Assembly: GCA_963761475.1 (NCBI GenBank)
Contig: CAVXGT010000020.1
Location: 62,001 to 126,000 of the forward strand
Source: Ga0077555 sp963761475
GTDB taxonomy: Bacteria; Pseudomonadota; Alphaproteobacteria; Rhizobiales; Hyphomicrobiaceae
Reading direction: 5' to 3'
Length of the DNA stretch: 64,000 nt
The translations under genes were made by a program, and so were the position numbers. Below the pieces are notes generated by a model. It was not told where the DNA came from, did no database searches, and was given only the letters and a program-made list of their open reading frames with translations. Within the stretch, counting starts at the first letter, position 1, and every line of letters starts with the position of its first letter. Of the stretch, positions 27,124 to 36,354 are shown one piece after another.

Positions 27124-28739
27124 TGGATTCGCCGCCTCGCCGACACTTCGCCGACGACCTGACGCGCCAGAGCCGTGGCGGCTGGCGGCGCTCGCCAGGA
27201 ACGCTGACGACGCGGCCACGATCGCGCGCCAGAAGCTGGAGATCGCCAAGCTGAAGCGCCAGATCTACGGCCCCCGCTCGGAGCGCACGGCGCGCCTCAT
27301 CGATCAGATGGAGCTGGAGCTCGAGGACCTGGAGGCCGCGGCCACCGAGGACGAGATCGCCGCCGAGCAGGCAGCCGCCAAGACGACGAACGTTGCCGCC
27401 TTCACGCGCAAGCGCCCGTCGCGCCAGCCGTTCCCCGAGCATCTGCCGCGCGAGCGCGTCGTCGTGCCCGGCCCCACCGACTTGCGACTGCTGCGGCGGC
27501 ACGCGCCTGCGGAAGCTCGGCGAGACCGTCACCGAGACGCTGGAGGTCATCCCGCGCCAGTGGAAGGTGATCCAGCACGTGCGCGAGAAGATGACGTGCC
27601 GGGACTGCGAGAAGATCTCCGAGCCGCCAGCGCCGTTCCACGTCACGCCACGAGGTTGGGCCGGGCCCGAACCTCATGGCGATGCTGCTGTTCGAGAAGT
27701 TCGGCCAGCATCAGCCGTTGAACCGCCAGGCCGAGCGCTATGCCCGGGAAGGTGTGCCGCTTGCGCTCTCGACGCTGGCCGATCAGGTCGGCGCTGGATG
27801 CGCGGCGCTGGAGCCGCTGCTCAAGCGCCTCGAGGCGCCATGTCTTCGCGGCCGAGCGGCTGCACGGTGACGACACCACGGTGCCGGTGCTGGCGAAGGG
27901 CAAGACCCACACCGGCAGATGCTGGGTCTACGTCCGCGACGATCGACCGTTCGAAGGCCGCGCACCACCGGCGGCCATGTTCTACTACTCGCGCGATCGC
28001 GGCGGCGCGCACGCCGAGGAACATCTGGCGCGATGGCGCGGCCTGCTGCAGGCCGACGCCTACTCCGGCTACAACAAGCTGTATGCCGCCGATCGCAACG
28101 CCGGGCCTGATCCTGGAGGCGGCCTGCTGGGCGCATGCGCGCCGGCCGTTCTTCGCGCTCGCCGATATCGAGGCCAGCGCGCGGCGCAAGGCCGAGGGCA
28201 AAGCACCAGCACCGATCTCGCCGCTGGCGCTGGAGATCGTGCAGCGCATCGATCGCCTGTTCGAGATCGAGCGCGACATCAACGGCAGAGAGCGCCGAGG
28301 AGCGCCGTGCCGTCCGCCAGGAGCTGAGCGGGCCACTCGTCGATGAGCTCGAAGCCTGGATGCGCGCCGAGCGGCCGAAGCTCTCGCGCGGCAGCGATCG
28401 TCGCCAAGGCGATGGATTACATGCTGAAGCGCTGGCCCGCGTTCACGCGCTTCCTCGACGACGGCCGCGTCTGCCTGTCGAACAATGCCGCCGAACGGGC
28501 GCTGCGCGGAATTGCACTTGGAAGAAAGTCGTGGCTGTTCGCCGGCTCCGATCGCGGCGGCCAGCGCGCCGCCGCCATGTACAGCCTGATCGTCACGGCC
28601 AAGATGAACGACATCGATCCGCAGGCCTGGCTCGCCGACGTGCTCGCCCGCATCGCCGAGCATCCCGCGTCCCGGCTCGACGAGCTGCTGCCGTGGAACT
28701 GGAAGCCGTGCAGGCGCTGCCGTCAGCCGGGCAGCCTGA
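27124..28739 (+). pseudogene. tnpC: IS66 TnpC, right-arm copy, multiple frameshifts
   Basis: Counterpart of 17,863-19,473. Sequence is colinear but broken by indels near 27,150-27,180, 27,480, 27,660, 27,835, 28,100, 28,285 and 28,395. Substitutions such as T to A and V to A between the copies are more frequent than in neighbouring duplicated DNA, which could mean that reads from other genomic IS66 copies contributed to the consensus. Confidence 0.85.
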
Positions 28740-28741
28740 CG

Positions 28742-28981
28742 ATGGCCGGCATCCCATTCGTCTTCACCATCGCCCTCGTCGCCGAGATCCTCGGCGAGGA
28801 CGAGGACTGGCTCTACGAGCTATCGATGGGATTGGACCCCGAGGACGGCTGTCTCTGGGTCCTCGATGTCGGCGATCGTGAAGTCCAGGCCTACACCGAA
28901 TACGGCATCGAATGCCTCAGAGAGATCATTGCCGACCAACGCGCCGCTGGCTCCGCGCCATCTCCCAAATCCAAGCCATAG
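28742..28981 (+). CDS. IS66 passenger protein, right-arm copy (79 aa)
   Basis: Intact counterpart of the gene at 17,621-17,860, ATG 2 nt after the tnpC remnant stop. Differences are conservative (G to A, E to D, A to P), so the frame has been maintained although tnpC around it has not. Confidence 0.7.
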   Translation: MAGIPFVFTIALVAEILGEDEDWLYELSMGLDPEDGCLWVLDVGDREVQAYTEYGIECLREIIADQRAAGSAPSPKSKP

Positions 28982-29080
28982 CCACCTGCGGTGCTCACCG
29001 GAGGGATACCTACGATCCGATCAGGCCGCAGCAAATCGTCAAGGGCCACGAGGAGACGTTTCAGTAATGCCACAAAGACG

Positions 29081-29369
29081 CTATTCATCCATCGGAAAAA
29101 CACTTAGGCCCGGTTGCTGATCGCTGACGTCACTCTCGCTGACTTCGACAATTTCTTCGAAATGGACACTTGCGATGCTGGCTCTGCGCACCTCTTCAGA
29201 GAACTGCAGAGCCTCATGCTTTTTTAACAATTGTAGAGCCTTTAGTTCCGCACCTTCAGCAAGAATCACCTTGTACAAACCGAGTGGTGTAGAATCCGAC
29301 CAGATGATCTTGCCCAACCAGCTCACCTGGAAAATTGTCTCCGCGGATCGAACATTTGTACCATTTCAT
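29081..29369 (-). pseudogene. Mirror copy of the 95-aa hypothetical gene, one-base insertion
   Basis: 289 nt against 288 in the left arm: GATTCTTGCTG here against GATTCTGCTG there. The C-terminal 73 residues are identical; the N-terminal part is out of frame. Confidence 0.85.
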
Positions 29370-29377
29370 CGTAGCTT

Positions 29378-30344
29378 ACCGTCGTCAGAAAATTTAACCA
29401 GGAATTGTTCCAGCACAATCCTATCATCATTAGCGTTTCAAGAACGTTCACAGTTCGGCTCTGGGTCAAAACTCACCGTAGACTTCGTGGGTTTCGGCAG
29501 CAAGGCTCTGGAAGCTGCCGTTGGGCAAGGGCTTGAGTGCTGACAAGCGCCATCGCCAATGCCGTTGCCACCCTCTTGTTCGTACCCCCTGCGGAGCCCA
29601 TCCTCTCGCTCTCTAATCGTTGCGGCAAAGACAAGTGCATTTCGTTGACCTGGAACGATTTTCCTTGCTGGCGGCACTTCCTGTTGCTCGACCTGCTCCG
29701 CAGGCTTCCTTTCGCCCCGACCGCAGCACGCAAACGCCGGTGCGCACAGGGCGGGTCAAGGCTGGCCGCCTCTTTGCGGCCACCGAAGGCTTGGCCTTGA
29801 TGCGACCGAGCACGATCGCCCGCTCGAGCGGTAGTAGTGACTGCATCCGGGACGTCAGCGCACCACGAGCCTTGTCCGACCGCGTTCGTTGGGTGCCGGG
29901 CCGTCAGCATCGACCTCGGAGCCGGCAGTGAGGCTCGAACTTTGGCTCCGGCAGCGTTCCGACCTGCTCGGCCCACCCGAGGCACGAGCGTCTCGCCAGC
30001 ATTGTCGGCGTCGACCATGTCGAGCCTCGCCGTTGATCGGATGAGCCGACGGGGCTTGACAGGGTGCAGCGCCTTTTTGCCCGCGCTTCTGTCGTCATTC
30101 GGTGTGGGATGGGCCTGTCATCTCGTCTCGGCCAAATGTCCCCCCGTTGCCGTTCAAGCGCATCACCGTGCGGCCAAGCTGTCGGGTGTCTGAGCCACGG
30201 CCGGAGCCCGGCCAAGGGGTGTCCCCAACCTCGGTCCTGCGCGACGCTCGGCTGCGAGGCCGGGTGAGCCCCCTCCCCTATGTCCGGTCTCCTGAAGGCC
30301 GATGGCTCGATAGGCCACCGACAGGCCGCAACGGGTGTGGCCTG
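29378..30344. other. Gene-poor stretch, mirror of 16,274-17,228
   Basis: Almost base-identical reverse complement of the left-arm gene-poor stretch. I see no supported gene here either. Confidence 0.5.
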
Positions 30345-30368
30345 AATAACCAACGGGAGATCGCCATC

Positions 30369-30474
30369 ATGGCATCGACAGATCAACCCTCAACAAACCA
30401 TCCGCAAACCGTCCTTCCGGCGCCTGCGAGCCAGCCGGGCCATCACCCTCACCGAGCAGGAGGCCGTCAAATGA
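30369..30474 (+). pseudogene. Mirror copy of the 34-aa cassette gene, frameshifted
   Basis: 106 nt against 105 in the left arm, with several base differences after the ATG. The KPSFRRLRASRAITLT part is readable only in another frame. Confidence 0.6.
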
Positions 30475-30647
30475 GCCTCACGCCCAACACCCTCGAACTT
30501 GCGGTCAGCCTCTGCCCCTACGCCCTCACCGGCGTCAGCGACGAGGACCTCGGCGACATTATCGACGCTTGGCTTGCCGACGAGTTCGCCCGCGAGGACC
30601 ACCTGCACATCCACAGCTGGAACGACGAGATCGGAGGTGACCGATGA
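30471..30647 (+). CDS. 58-aa cassette protein, right-arm copy (intact)
   Basis: Same 58-residue protein as 15,949-16,125 with two changes near the start. It overlaps the next gene by 4 nt. Being intact in an otherwise error-rich arm supports its being a real frame. Confidence 0.6.
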   Translation: MSLTPNTLELAVSLCPYALTGVSDEDLGDIIDAWLADEFAREDHLHIHSWNDEIGGDR

Positions 30648-30823
30648 GCGCCTTCACCGTCACCATCAAGGACATCACGGCCTGGACCACTAAGGTCCGG
30701 GCCCGGGATGCCATCCATGCCGAGAAGCTGGCCTGGGAGCTGTTCCAGAGCGCCGGCGACCGGTCCGAGCACTTCGAGGTCGACGACGACACCACTGTCC
30801 AGGTCGAGGAGGTGGCGTCATGA
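30644..30823 (+). CDS. 59-aa cassette protein, right-arm copy (intact)
   Basis: Identical in length and layout to 15,773-15,952 (MSAFTVTIKDITAWTTKVRA at the start). Overlaps both neighbours by 4 nt. Confidence 0.6.
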   Translation: MSAFTVTIKDITAWTTKVRARDAIHAEKLAWELFQSAGDRSEHFEVDDDTTVQVEEVAS

Positions 30824-31195
30824 ACCAGCTCTTCACCGTCACCCTCACCGACCTCGGCACCTACGACGTGATCGTGGCCGCTAGAGAACCCGAAAGAAGC
30901 CGCCAGTATTGCCAGGGGTGTCCTGTTCGAGGAGGCAACCCAACTGCCGCCGGGGATGCGCATCGTCAAGCGCGAGGCCGAAGCCAAGGCGGAACCCGCC
31001 ACCGAGCCGCCGGTCCGGCAGTACGACGTTCATGGCAGCTACACGGTCGACTTCTTCATTCGGGTGCCCGCTGCCAACGGCGAGGAGGCTGAGCGTCACG
31101 CGCGTCGCATTTACGCGGCCGAGCCGTTCCCCTGGGAGCACGCGACCGGTGAGGAACGTATTCGGTGGCATTCCGCCCGGGAGGTGCAGCCATGA
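30820..31195 (+). pseudogene. 124-aa cassette gene, right-arm copy, one-base insertion
   Basis: An extra G near 30,886 (GCTAGAGAACC against GCTAAGAACC) shifts the frame after residue 23; the C-terminal part from MRIVKREAEAKAEP is otherwise preserved. Confidence 0.75.
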
Positions 31196-31454
31196 GCGCA
31201 ACCGCCACCGCGCCTGGCGCGCCGAGCAGTGTCTCGACCTTCACCGGAGCATGACCGGCGACGAGGATGCTGCCACAGCCGTCACCGATCTGGTCGCCGA
31301 CATCGGGCATCTCTAAGTCGAGGACGACCTCACCTACCTCTACCTCCTGGCGCGCGGCATCAGCCACTGGCGCCTCGAAATGACCGACCCGGACTGCCTC
31401 GACTCGCTGCCCGTGGTCACCATCAACATCCAAGAAAGCAACGACAATGCCTAA
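31192..31454 (+). pseudogene. 87-aa cassette gene, right-arm copy, frameshifted
   Basis: Loss of one A in the fourth codon region and a further change near 31,310 (GGCATCTCTAAG, giving an in-frame stop) break the protein. Confidence 0.7.
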
Positions 31455-31779
31455 ATCCATCTGCAGAACCTGCAACAACGCCACGCTCGACTGGAGCTGG
31501 ACCGAAGCCTTCGACAAGTTCGGCTTCAACGATGGCGACGGTCAGGTCATGACCGAGCACGTGGCCGACATCCTTCGGTTCGCCGGGTACACCGTGCTGG
31601 TCGAGCCCTGGGGCTTCCACAACGTGACCATCGCCTCGATCAAGCTGGGCGGCGTCGAGCAGATCCCATTCGACCACATCACATTCGGCTACGACGAGAT
31701 TCGCGCAGCTACCTGCCGGATGACATCGTTGCCCTGCTCGACCGAGCGCTGCCCGACCAAGGGGGAGGCTGCCGCATGA
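31447..31779 (+). CDS. 109/110-aa cassette protein, right-arm copy with altered C terminus
   Basis: Identical to the gene at 14,820-15,149 through HITFGYD, then out of the original frame, ending CSTERCPTKGEAAA. Probably an indel product and not a natural variant. Confidence 0.55.
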   Translation: MPKSICRTCNNATLDWSWTEAFDKFGFNDGDGQVMTEHVADILRFAGYTVLVEPWGFHNVTIASIKLGGVEQIPFDHITFGYDEIRAATCRMTSLPCSTERCPTKGEAAA

Positions 31780-31930
31780 GGCTCAATCTCCCTCCCAAAT
31801 CCTTCCGTGACAGCTACCAATGGCGCGGTGGCTCGTCTCGATGGGGCGGCGGCTCCGCGCTTCACGGGCCACCTTCCGTTCGGCCGGGATGGCCGGTGCA
31901 TCCGACGCGGGCACCATTTGAATTTTATCC
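31776..31930 (+). pseudogene. Methyltransferase-like gene fragment cut at the duplication boundary
   Basis: Starts MRLNLPPKSFRDSYQWRGGS in frame with VHPTRAPFEFYP, so this copy shows the likely true N terminus of the gene at 14,120. After 31,930 the sequence becomes the rluD antisense strand and the methyltransferase is lost. Confidence 0.8.
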
Positions 31931-32645
31931 TCGCAAGGGCCTCGCCTTTGGCATCGCGAAAAATCTCCTTCACCTCGAAATGTGTCACCGCATGGCGCGC
32001 ATCGCCACTCTCGGAAACGGCAATCTTGGTTCGGTTGGCCCGGCTTCGGTGCAACGGTGCATCCACCGTTCCACGCGGCCGGATCGGCGCCCCCCAGACC
32101 AGCGCCCGATACCGCCGTTCCAGCCGCCCATCGGTGCCATGAGCCCGGAATTGATCAGAAAGGTCGTGGTGCGCCGCATCCGTCTTGGCAACCACCAACA
32201 ACCCGCTCGTATCCTTGTCCAGACGGTGCACGATGCCCGGCCGCCGCACCCCGCCGATACCCGAAAGGCTATCGCCGCAATGCGCTATCAGCGCGTTCAC
32301 CAACGTTCCCGAGGCATGGCCGGCCGCCGGATGCACCACCAGCCCGGCAGGCTTGTCCACGACGATGATCTGGTCGTCCTCGTAGACGACGCTCAGCGCC
32401 ATGGCCTCCCCCTTCGGCTGCGCGGCCGTAGGCTCCGGCACATCGATCAGGAACATCTCGCCCGGTTTGACCCGCATTCCCGGGTCACCTATCGTCCGCC
32501 CGTCGAGTGTCACCGCCCCCGCCTTGATCAGCGCCTGCAGTCGAGAGCGGGATAGCTCGGGGACGCTCGCTGCAAGAATGCGATCGAGCCGCTCGCCGGC
32601 TTGGTCATCGGCGACTTGCACTCTCAGCAACTGCGTGTCGGTCAT
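31931..32645 (-). pseudogene. rluD: RluD-type 23S rRNA pseudouridine synthase, 3' end missing
   Basis: From ATG 32645 the protein has an N-terminal S4 RNA-binding domain (ERLDRILAASVPELSRSRLQ), the catalytic HRLDKDTSGLLVVAKT (catalytic Asp) and VWGAPIRPRGTVDAPLHR. Homology stops after FRDAKGEALAR (about residue 238 of an expected 320-340), exactly at the junction with the duplicated arm; the frame then continues as unrelated sequence. The missing part includes the ETGRTHQIRVH-type segment needed for activity. Either the gene was cut by the rearrangement or the contig is misjoined here. Confidence 0.9.
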
Positions 32646-32822
32646 CGCGCCAACTTTCGGATCGAGGGAGTTCGGATTGAGGTGCGGACCGCGGCGAGTA
32701 GTCCTTTGATCGCAGGATGCACTCGCACATGTCGGCACATTCGACGAGCGGCGCGTTTCAACAGTTTCGCTGCAGCCACGCCACCTCCTGTCGCCGACCA
32801 GTAGCAAACAACCGAGGCCGCA

Positions 32823-33254
32823 ATGCCACAACACGAGCCTTCCACCGCCAAGCCTGACGCCGATGCAGCTCCCCGCGACATGTTCTCGGATAGCCAAATT
32901 CGCATGCTCAAGGCGGCCGTCATCGGCATGGGCGCCATCCTGCTGGCAGGCTTTGCACTCGTGATCGGCCGCATCATCTACCTTGTCAACAAACCTCCGC
33001 CCGAGGCCGATGCCGCCGCTACGGCACCTTCAGCCATCGCTCGCTCCATCGACAGTCCGGCAGCCAGCGCCCCGCCGGTCCCCCTCGCACTGCCGAAGGG
33101 CGCCAGTGTCCGTCATATCGCACTGTCCGAACGCCACCTTGCCGTCTATTTCGACAGCCCCACCGGCAGCGGCCTAAGGCTGTTGAACTTGAGGCTCGGC
33201 ACTTGGTCGGCCGTAATCCCACTCGTTGAAGAAAAGCCCGCTCCGGCAAAGTAG
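32823..33254 (+). CDS. Membrane-anchored protein, DUF6476-like
   Basis: 143 residues: a polar N terminus, one transmembrane helix (about 30-52, AAVIGMGAILLAGFALVIG), an Ala/Pro-rich linker and a small C-terminal beta domain (LPKGASVRHIALSERHLAVYF). Proteins of this layout sit divergent to rluD in many Hyphomicrobiales (from memory), which fits here. Function unknown. Confidence 0.7.
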   Translation: MPQHEPSTAKPDADAAPRDMFSDSQIRMLKAAVIGMGAILLAGFALVIGRIIYLVNKPPPEADAAATAPSAIARSIDSPAASAPPVPLALPKGASVRHIALSERHLAVYFDSPTGSGLRLLNLRLGTWSAVIPLVEEKPAPAK

Positions 33255-33337
33255 GGCCTGCCCGAGGGCGGATCAGGCCGAGAAAGCCTCCCACCATCTT
33301 GCCCCAAGCACGAGCAACCCGATCGCGGCCTCGAGCT

Positions 33338-34168
33338 TCAGGCGATCGCCTCGTCGATCAGCCGCCCGAACAGGATCATCTCCGGACTGGTCACCCTGTA
33401 GCCGTCGATCATGTCGCGCAGATGCCGTGCTTCCGCTGCGTCCGGCGCTGGAAGCCCTGGCACCGCCACGACGCGATCTTTGAGCTCGCCGACGATGTTT
33501 CGCGAGCCTGCAAGGATCTTCTGAGCCGCCTCCGTCTTGCCCGCACCATTGAAGTGCGGCTTCAGCACCACGGCGAGATGCGCCAGCAGACCCGGCCAAT
33601 GTGCCAGCATGCGATAGAGCCCCGGCACGAAAGCCGTCTCGCCCTGCCCCGAGCGGAAACAGGCGAGCAACGCTGCTTCCCCAGCCCCGAGCCGGCCCGC
33701 ATCGAGCATCGCAGGTGGCGGCGGCAACAGTGGCGGCGCAATCCACGCCCCCTCTCCCGCTACTGCCCCTTGCCCATTGCTGTCCCGTGCCCCGCCCTCC
33801 AGAAGCACATCTGCGATCAGCCCGCCGAACACCAGATTGACGGGTGCTACGCGCGTGAAACTCTGTGCAATCGCCTTGATAGTGGCAACGTCGCCGTCCC
33901 CGACACCCCAGACCCTGAGCGCCTCCCGTGGAATCGCATCGAGCGCTGGCAGGCTCACCTGCTGCGCGGCCGTCCAGGCCATCTCCTGCGCTCGACCTGA
34001 ACGGAACGCCGGCGCCACACTGCCCCACGCCCATTCGAGCACGCCTGGCCGCGTCGCGAGGTGGCGATGGATCGACGACACGTACGGTGTCGCATAAAGC
34101 TGCCGGATCTCTGCAAAAATAGCAGCGATTTCACCCCTCGCCTGAGCTTCCGGCAGTTCCGTCAGCAT
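33338..34168 (-). CDS. DehI-family (2-haloacid dehalogenase-like) protein
   Basis: The N-terminal segment ARGEIAAIFAEIRQLYATPY followed by RHLATRPGVLEWAW matches the repeat unit of the group I haloacid dehalogenase DehI/AhpD-like family, and a second unit appears in the C-terminal half. 276 residues is about family length. The family name comes from one dehalogenase; most members are uncharacterised, so the activity is not predicted. Start ATG 34168 overlaps the end of the peptidase gene by 7 nt. Confidence 0.65.
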   Translation of the reverse strand: MLTELPEAQARGEIAAIFAEIRQLYATPYVSSIHRHLATRPGVLEWAWGSVAPAFRSGRAQEMAWTAAQQVSLPALDAIPREALRVWGVGDGDVATIKAIAQSFTRVAPVNLVFGGLIADVLLEGGARDSNGQGAVAGEGAWIAPPLLPPPPAMLDAGRLGAGEAALLACFRSGQGETAFVPGLYRMLAHWPGLLAHLAVVLKPHFNGAGKTEAAQKILAGSRNIVGELKDRVVAVPGLPAPDAAEARHLRDMIDGYRVTSPEMILFGRLIDEAIA

Positions 34169-35001
34169 GTACGCTCTCCCATTTTGCAACCTCGCGCTGC
34201 GGGGCTCGCCCCGATCAACTCCGGCCGGTACTCGAAATGCATGGTGTCGAAGTGATGCCAGCGTCCCCCCCAAATGAAGCCGTGACGTTCGAACACATCG
34301 ACGATTTCGCGCGGAACGCTGTTGCGCCACGTCTTGGCGCCCGACGCATCGGACTTCACCCAGCGCCAATAGTCGGCCCGTTTGAGCGCGATGTCGATGG
34401 CAATGCCATAGCCGTGTGCACTGGGCCTCTGCGTCCCCGCGATCACCCTGCACGCGTATGTCCCCGCAGCAGGCCTGAGAAACACGTCGAAGCGTTCCGG
34501 CAGGCGTTCGAGGTCCACGCTCACCGCCTGCAGCCGATCTGCGACGCCGTTGATGCCCGTCACCCGCAGTCGCTGCCCCCCCTTGGACGGCAGCCAGGCG
34601 ACATCCCGAAGGTGTGGTTCCACCTCGCCTTTACGGCAATCGCCATACATGCGTTTAAAGAAAGCGGTGTTGCGCGCGCGCCCTGGATCAGCGCCAGCCG
34701 GCGGCGCCATCAGCGCCTCCTTCACGGGGTAGCGCCATCGGAACATGTCAACAACATCGCCAGCAGCAATGGCTTCACCATCCGTTTTCTGGAACCGCCC
34801 ATCCTCGAGCGGCATCCTGAAGCCGTCGCGCCAATGCAGCGAAGTGGCATCTCCCCCGACCAAGAAGTCGGGATAGGCCGCCACCAGTCGGGTGACGACC
34901 TCCGCCGGCCGGAGACTCTCCTCGGCCAGCGCCCGATCAGGCAATGCCGCCAACGCCAATCCCAAGCCGGCGCCCAGCGCAAACTGGCGAACCAACATCA
35001 T
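34162..35001 (-). CDS. Secreted M15-family D-Ala-D-Ala carboxypeptidase-like protein
   Basis: A signal peptide (FALGAGLGLALAALPDRALA) is followed by a VanY/M15C-type catalytic region: SAHGYGIAIDI (zinc His and Asp) and HFEYRPEL at the C terminus (zinc His). Such enzymes trim peptidoglycan or related peptides in the periplasm. About 279 residues. ATG 35001 or the adjacent ATG 34998 is the likely start, with AAGGA about 10 nt upstream. Overlaps the DehI-like gene. Confidence 0.82.
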   Translation of the reverse strand: MMLVRQFALGAGLGLALAALPDRALAEESLRPAEVVTRLVAAYPDFLVGGDATSLHWRDGFRMPLEDGRFQKTDGEAIAAGDVVDMFRWRYPVKEALMAPPAGADPGRARNTAFFKRMYGDCRKGEVEPHLRDVAWLPSKGGQRLRVTGINGVADRLQAVSVDLERLPERFDVFLRPAAGTYACRVIAGTQRPSAHGYGIAIDIALKRADYWRWVKSDASGAKTWRNSVPREIVDVFERHGFIWGGRWHHFDTMHFEYRPELIGASPAARGCKMGERTC

Positions 35002-35229
35002 GCGGACCACGTCCTTCTGGCCGGTCCCGTGAACCGCCGGAACAGGTCGACTACATCGCATTCCAGAGATAGTGCCTCTTCGCGTGCCAGCATGAAGCTA
35101 TGCTTTACGTAAAGCCCTGCCATCCTTAGAATGCATGCCAAGTATCGTCCAGCCGACGGCCTGTTGCGCCGTGCACGGTCGCTATGATGCACCGGGCACA
35201 AGAAAGCCAGGTCTCTGGAGAACATTGCT

Positions 35230-36354
35230 TTGGGAAGTCCTGGTTCTGGACCTCCGGACGGTCATGATCGGCCTGATCCGGAGGGCTACAGCAAAAGCTA
35301 TCATGTTCGTGGCGCGGTTCCATCCTACGGCGCGCTCGATCTTGGCACCAACAATTGCCGGCTCCTCGTGGCCAGGCCGTCGCGCCGCGGATTCCTGGTC
35401 GTCGATGCCTTTTCCCGAATCATTAGGTTGGGCGAGGGCGTTTCCCAGACTGGTCGTCTGTCGGACGAGGCCATGTCGCGCACCTTCGACGCCTTGCGCA
35501 TCTGCTCGACCAAGCTCGCCCGCGCCCAGGTCTCGCGCGCCCGCCTGGTTGCGACCGAAGCCTGCCGCATCGCCGACAACGGCATCGAGTTTCTCGCCCG
35601 TGTCCGCACCGAACTCGGCCTCAACATCGAGCTGTTGACCCCAGAGGCCGAGGCCCGCCTTGCCGTCGCAGGCTGCGCCGCCCTCCTCGATGGCCGCTCT
35701 GACCTTGCCCTCGTCTTCGACATCGGCGGCGGCTCTTCCGAGCTCATTTGGCTGGACCTCTCCAACCGCAATGGCGCCTGGCGCCGCTCCCTTGCCGACC
35801 GCATCGAGGCCCAGAGCTGCATTACGGCCTGGTCCTCGCTGCCCGTTGGCGTCGTCACCCTCGCCGAGCGCTTCGGCGGCCGCCACGTTACCGCCGAAGA
35901 TTTCGAGGCCATGGTCCAGCATGTGACCGATCTCCTGGCACCCTTCGAGGCCCGCTTCCGCTTCCGCGATCGTATCGCCAACCGCCCCGCCCATATGCTC
36001 GGCACCTCGGGAACTGTCACCACCGTTGCCGGCATCCACCTGGGTCTCAAGCGCTATGACCGCTCCCGTGTCGACGGCTGCTGGATGAGCACTGCCGATG
36101 CTCGCGCCGTCACCGATCGCCTGATTGCCTACTCCTATGAGCAGCGCGTCGCCGAGCCTTGCATCGGCCGCGATCGGGCCGATCTGGTCCTCGCGGGCTG
36201 CGCCATTCTCGAAGCCATGTTGAGGATGTGGCCCTGCGACACCTTGCGCGTCGCCGATCGTGGCCTCAGAGAAGGCATCCTCGCATCACTGATGGCCGAG
36301 GACGGCCACATGCGCTCCGGCCGCCGCAAGCCGCAAGACAGGGACGTACGATGA
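35230..36354 (+). CDS. Ppx/GppA-family phosphatase
   Basis: Exopolyphosphatase/pppGpp phosphatase fold: YGALDLGTNNCRLLVA (phosphate 1 loop, about residues 33-48), FSRIIRLGEGV, then FDIGGGSSELIWLD (phosphate 2 loop) and GTSGTVTTVAGIHL. About 374 residues with a probable TTG start at 35230; a later start is possible because the first 30 residues are not conserved. The stop overlaps the rlmE start by 4 nt, a pairing often seen in Rhizobiales. Confidence 0.88.
   Translation: MGSPGSGPPDGHDRPDPEGYSKSYHVRGAVPSYGALDLGTNNCRLLVARPSRRGFLVVDAFSRIIRLGEGVSQTGRLSDEAMSRTFDALRICSTKLARAQVSRARLVATEACRIADNGIEFLARVRTELGLNIELLTPEAEARLAVAGCAALLDGRSDLALVFDIGGGSSELIWLDLSNRNGAWRRSLADRIEAQSCITAWSSLPVGVVTLAERFGGRHVTAEDFEAMVQHVTDLLAPFEARFRFRDRIANRPAHMLGTSGTVTTVAGIHLGLKRYDRSRVDGCWMSTADARAVTDRLIAYSYEQRVAEPCIGRDRADLVLAGCAILEAMLRMWPCDTLRVADRGLREGILASLMAEDGHMRSGRRKPQDRDVR

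Larger units (their letters stand above)
26186..29009 (+). mobile_element. IS66-family insertion sequence, right-arm copy (degenerate)
   Basis: Mirror of the element at 17,593-20,411, with the same terminal repeats and the same flanking duplication (CTACGATC at 26,178-26,185 and 29,010-29,017, the complement of GATCGTAG). Identical target flanks show it was copied as part of the inverted duplication and did not insert independently. It carries more base substitutions than its flanks. Confidence 0.9.
23334..31930. repeat. Right, error-rich arm of the inverted duplication
   Basis: Reverse complement of 14,667-23,324, about 60 nt shorter in total. The region between the axis and the IS66 element and the IS66 itself carry many small indels and substitutions, while about 29,000-30,300 is almost identical to the left arm. 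It ends abruptly at 31,930 in the middle of the methyltransferase-like gene, where rluD sequence begins. Confidence 0.92.

Noticed and set aside
23334..31930. Right arm as an independent, naturally decayed gene set
   Set aside because: Identical IS66 target flanks and private errors in both arms point to one origin copied twice; long separate evolution would not leave some kilobases near-identical and others shredded.
33338..34168. A true haloacid dehalogenase for haloalkanoate growth
   Set aside because: Only family-level resemblance; no uptake or regulatory genes for haloacids nearby, and most family members are uncharacterised.
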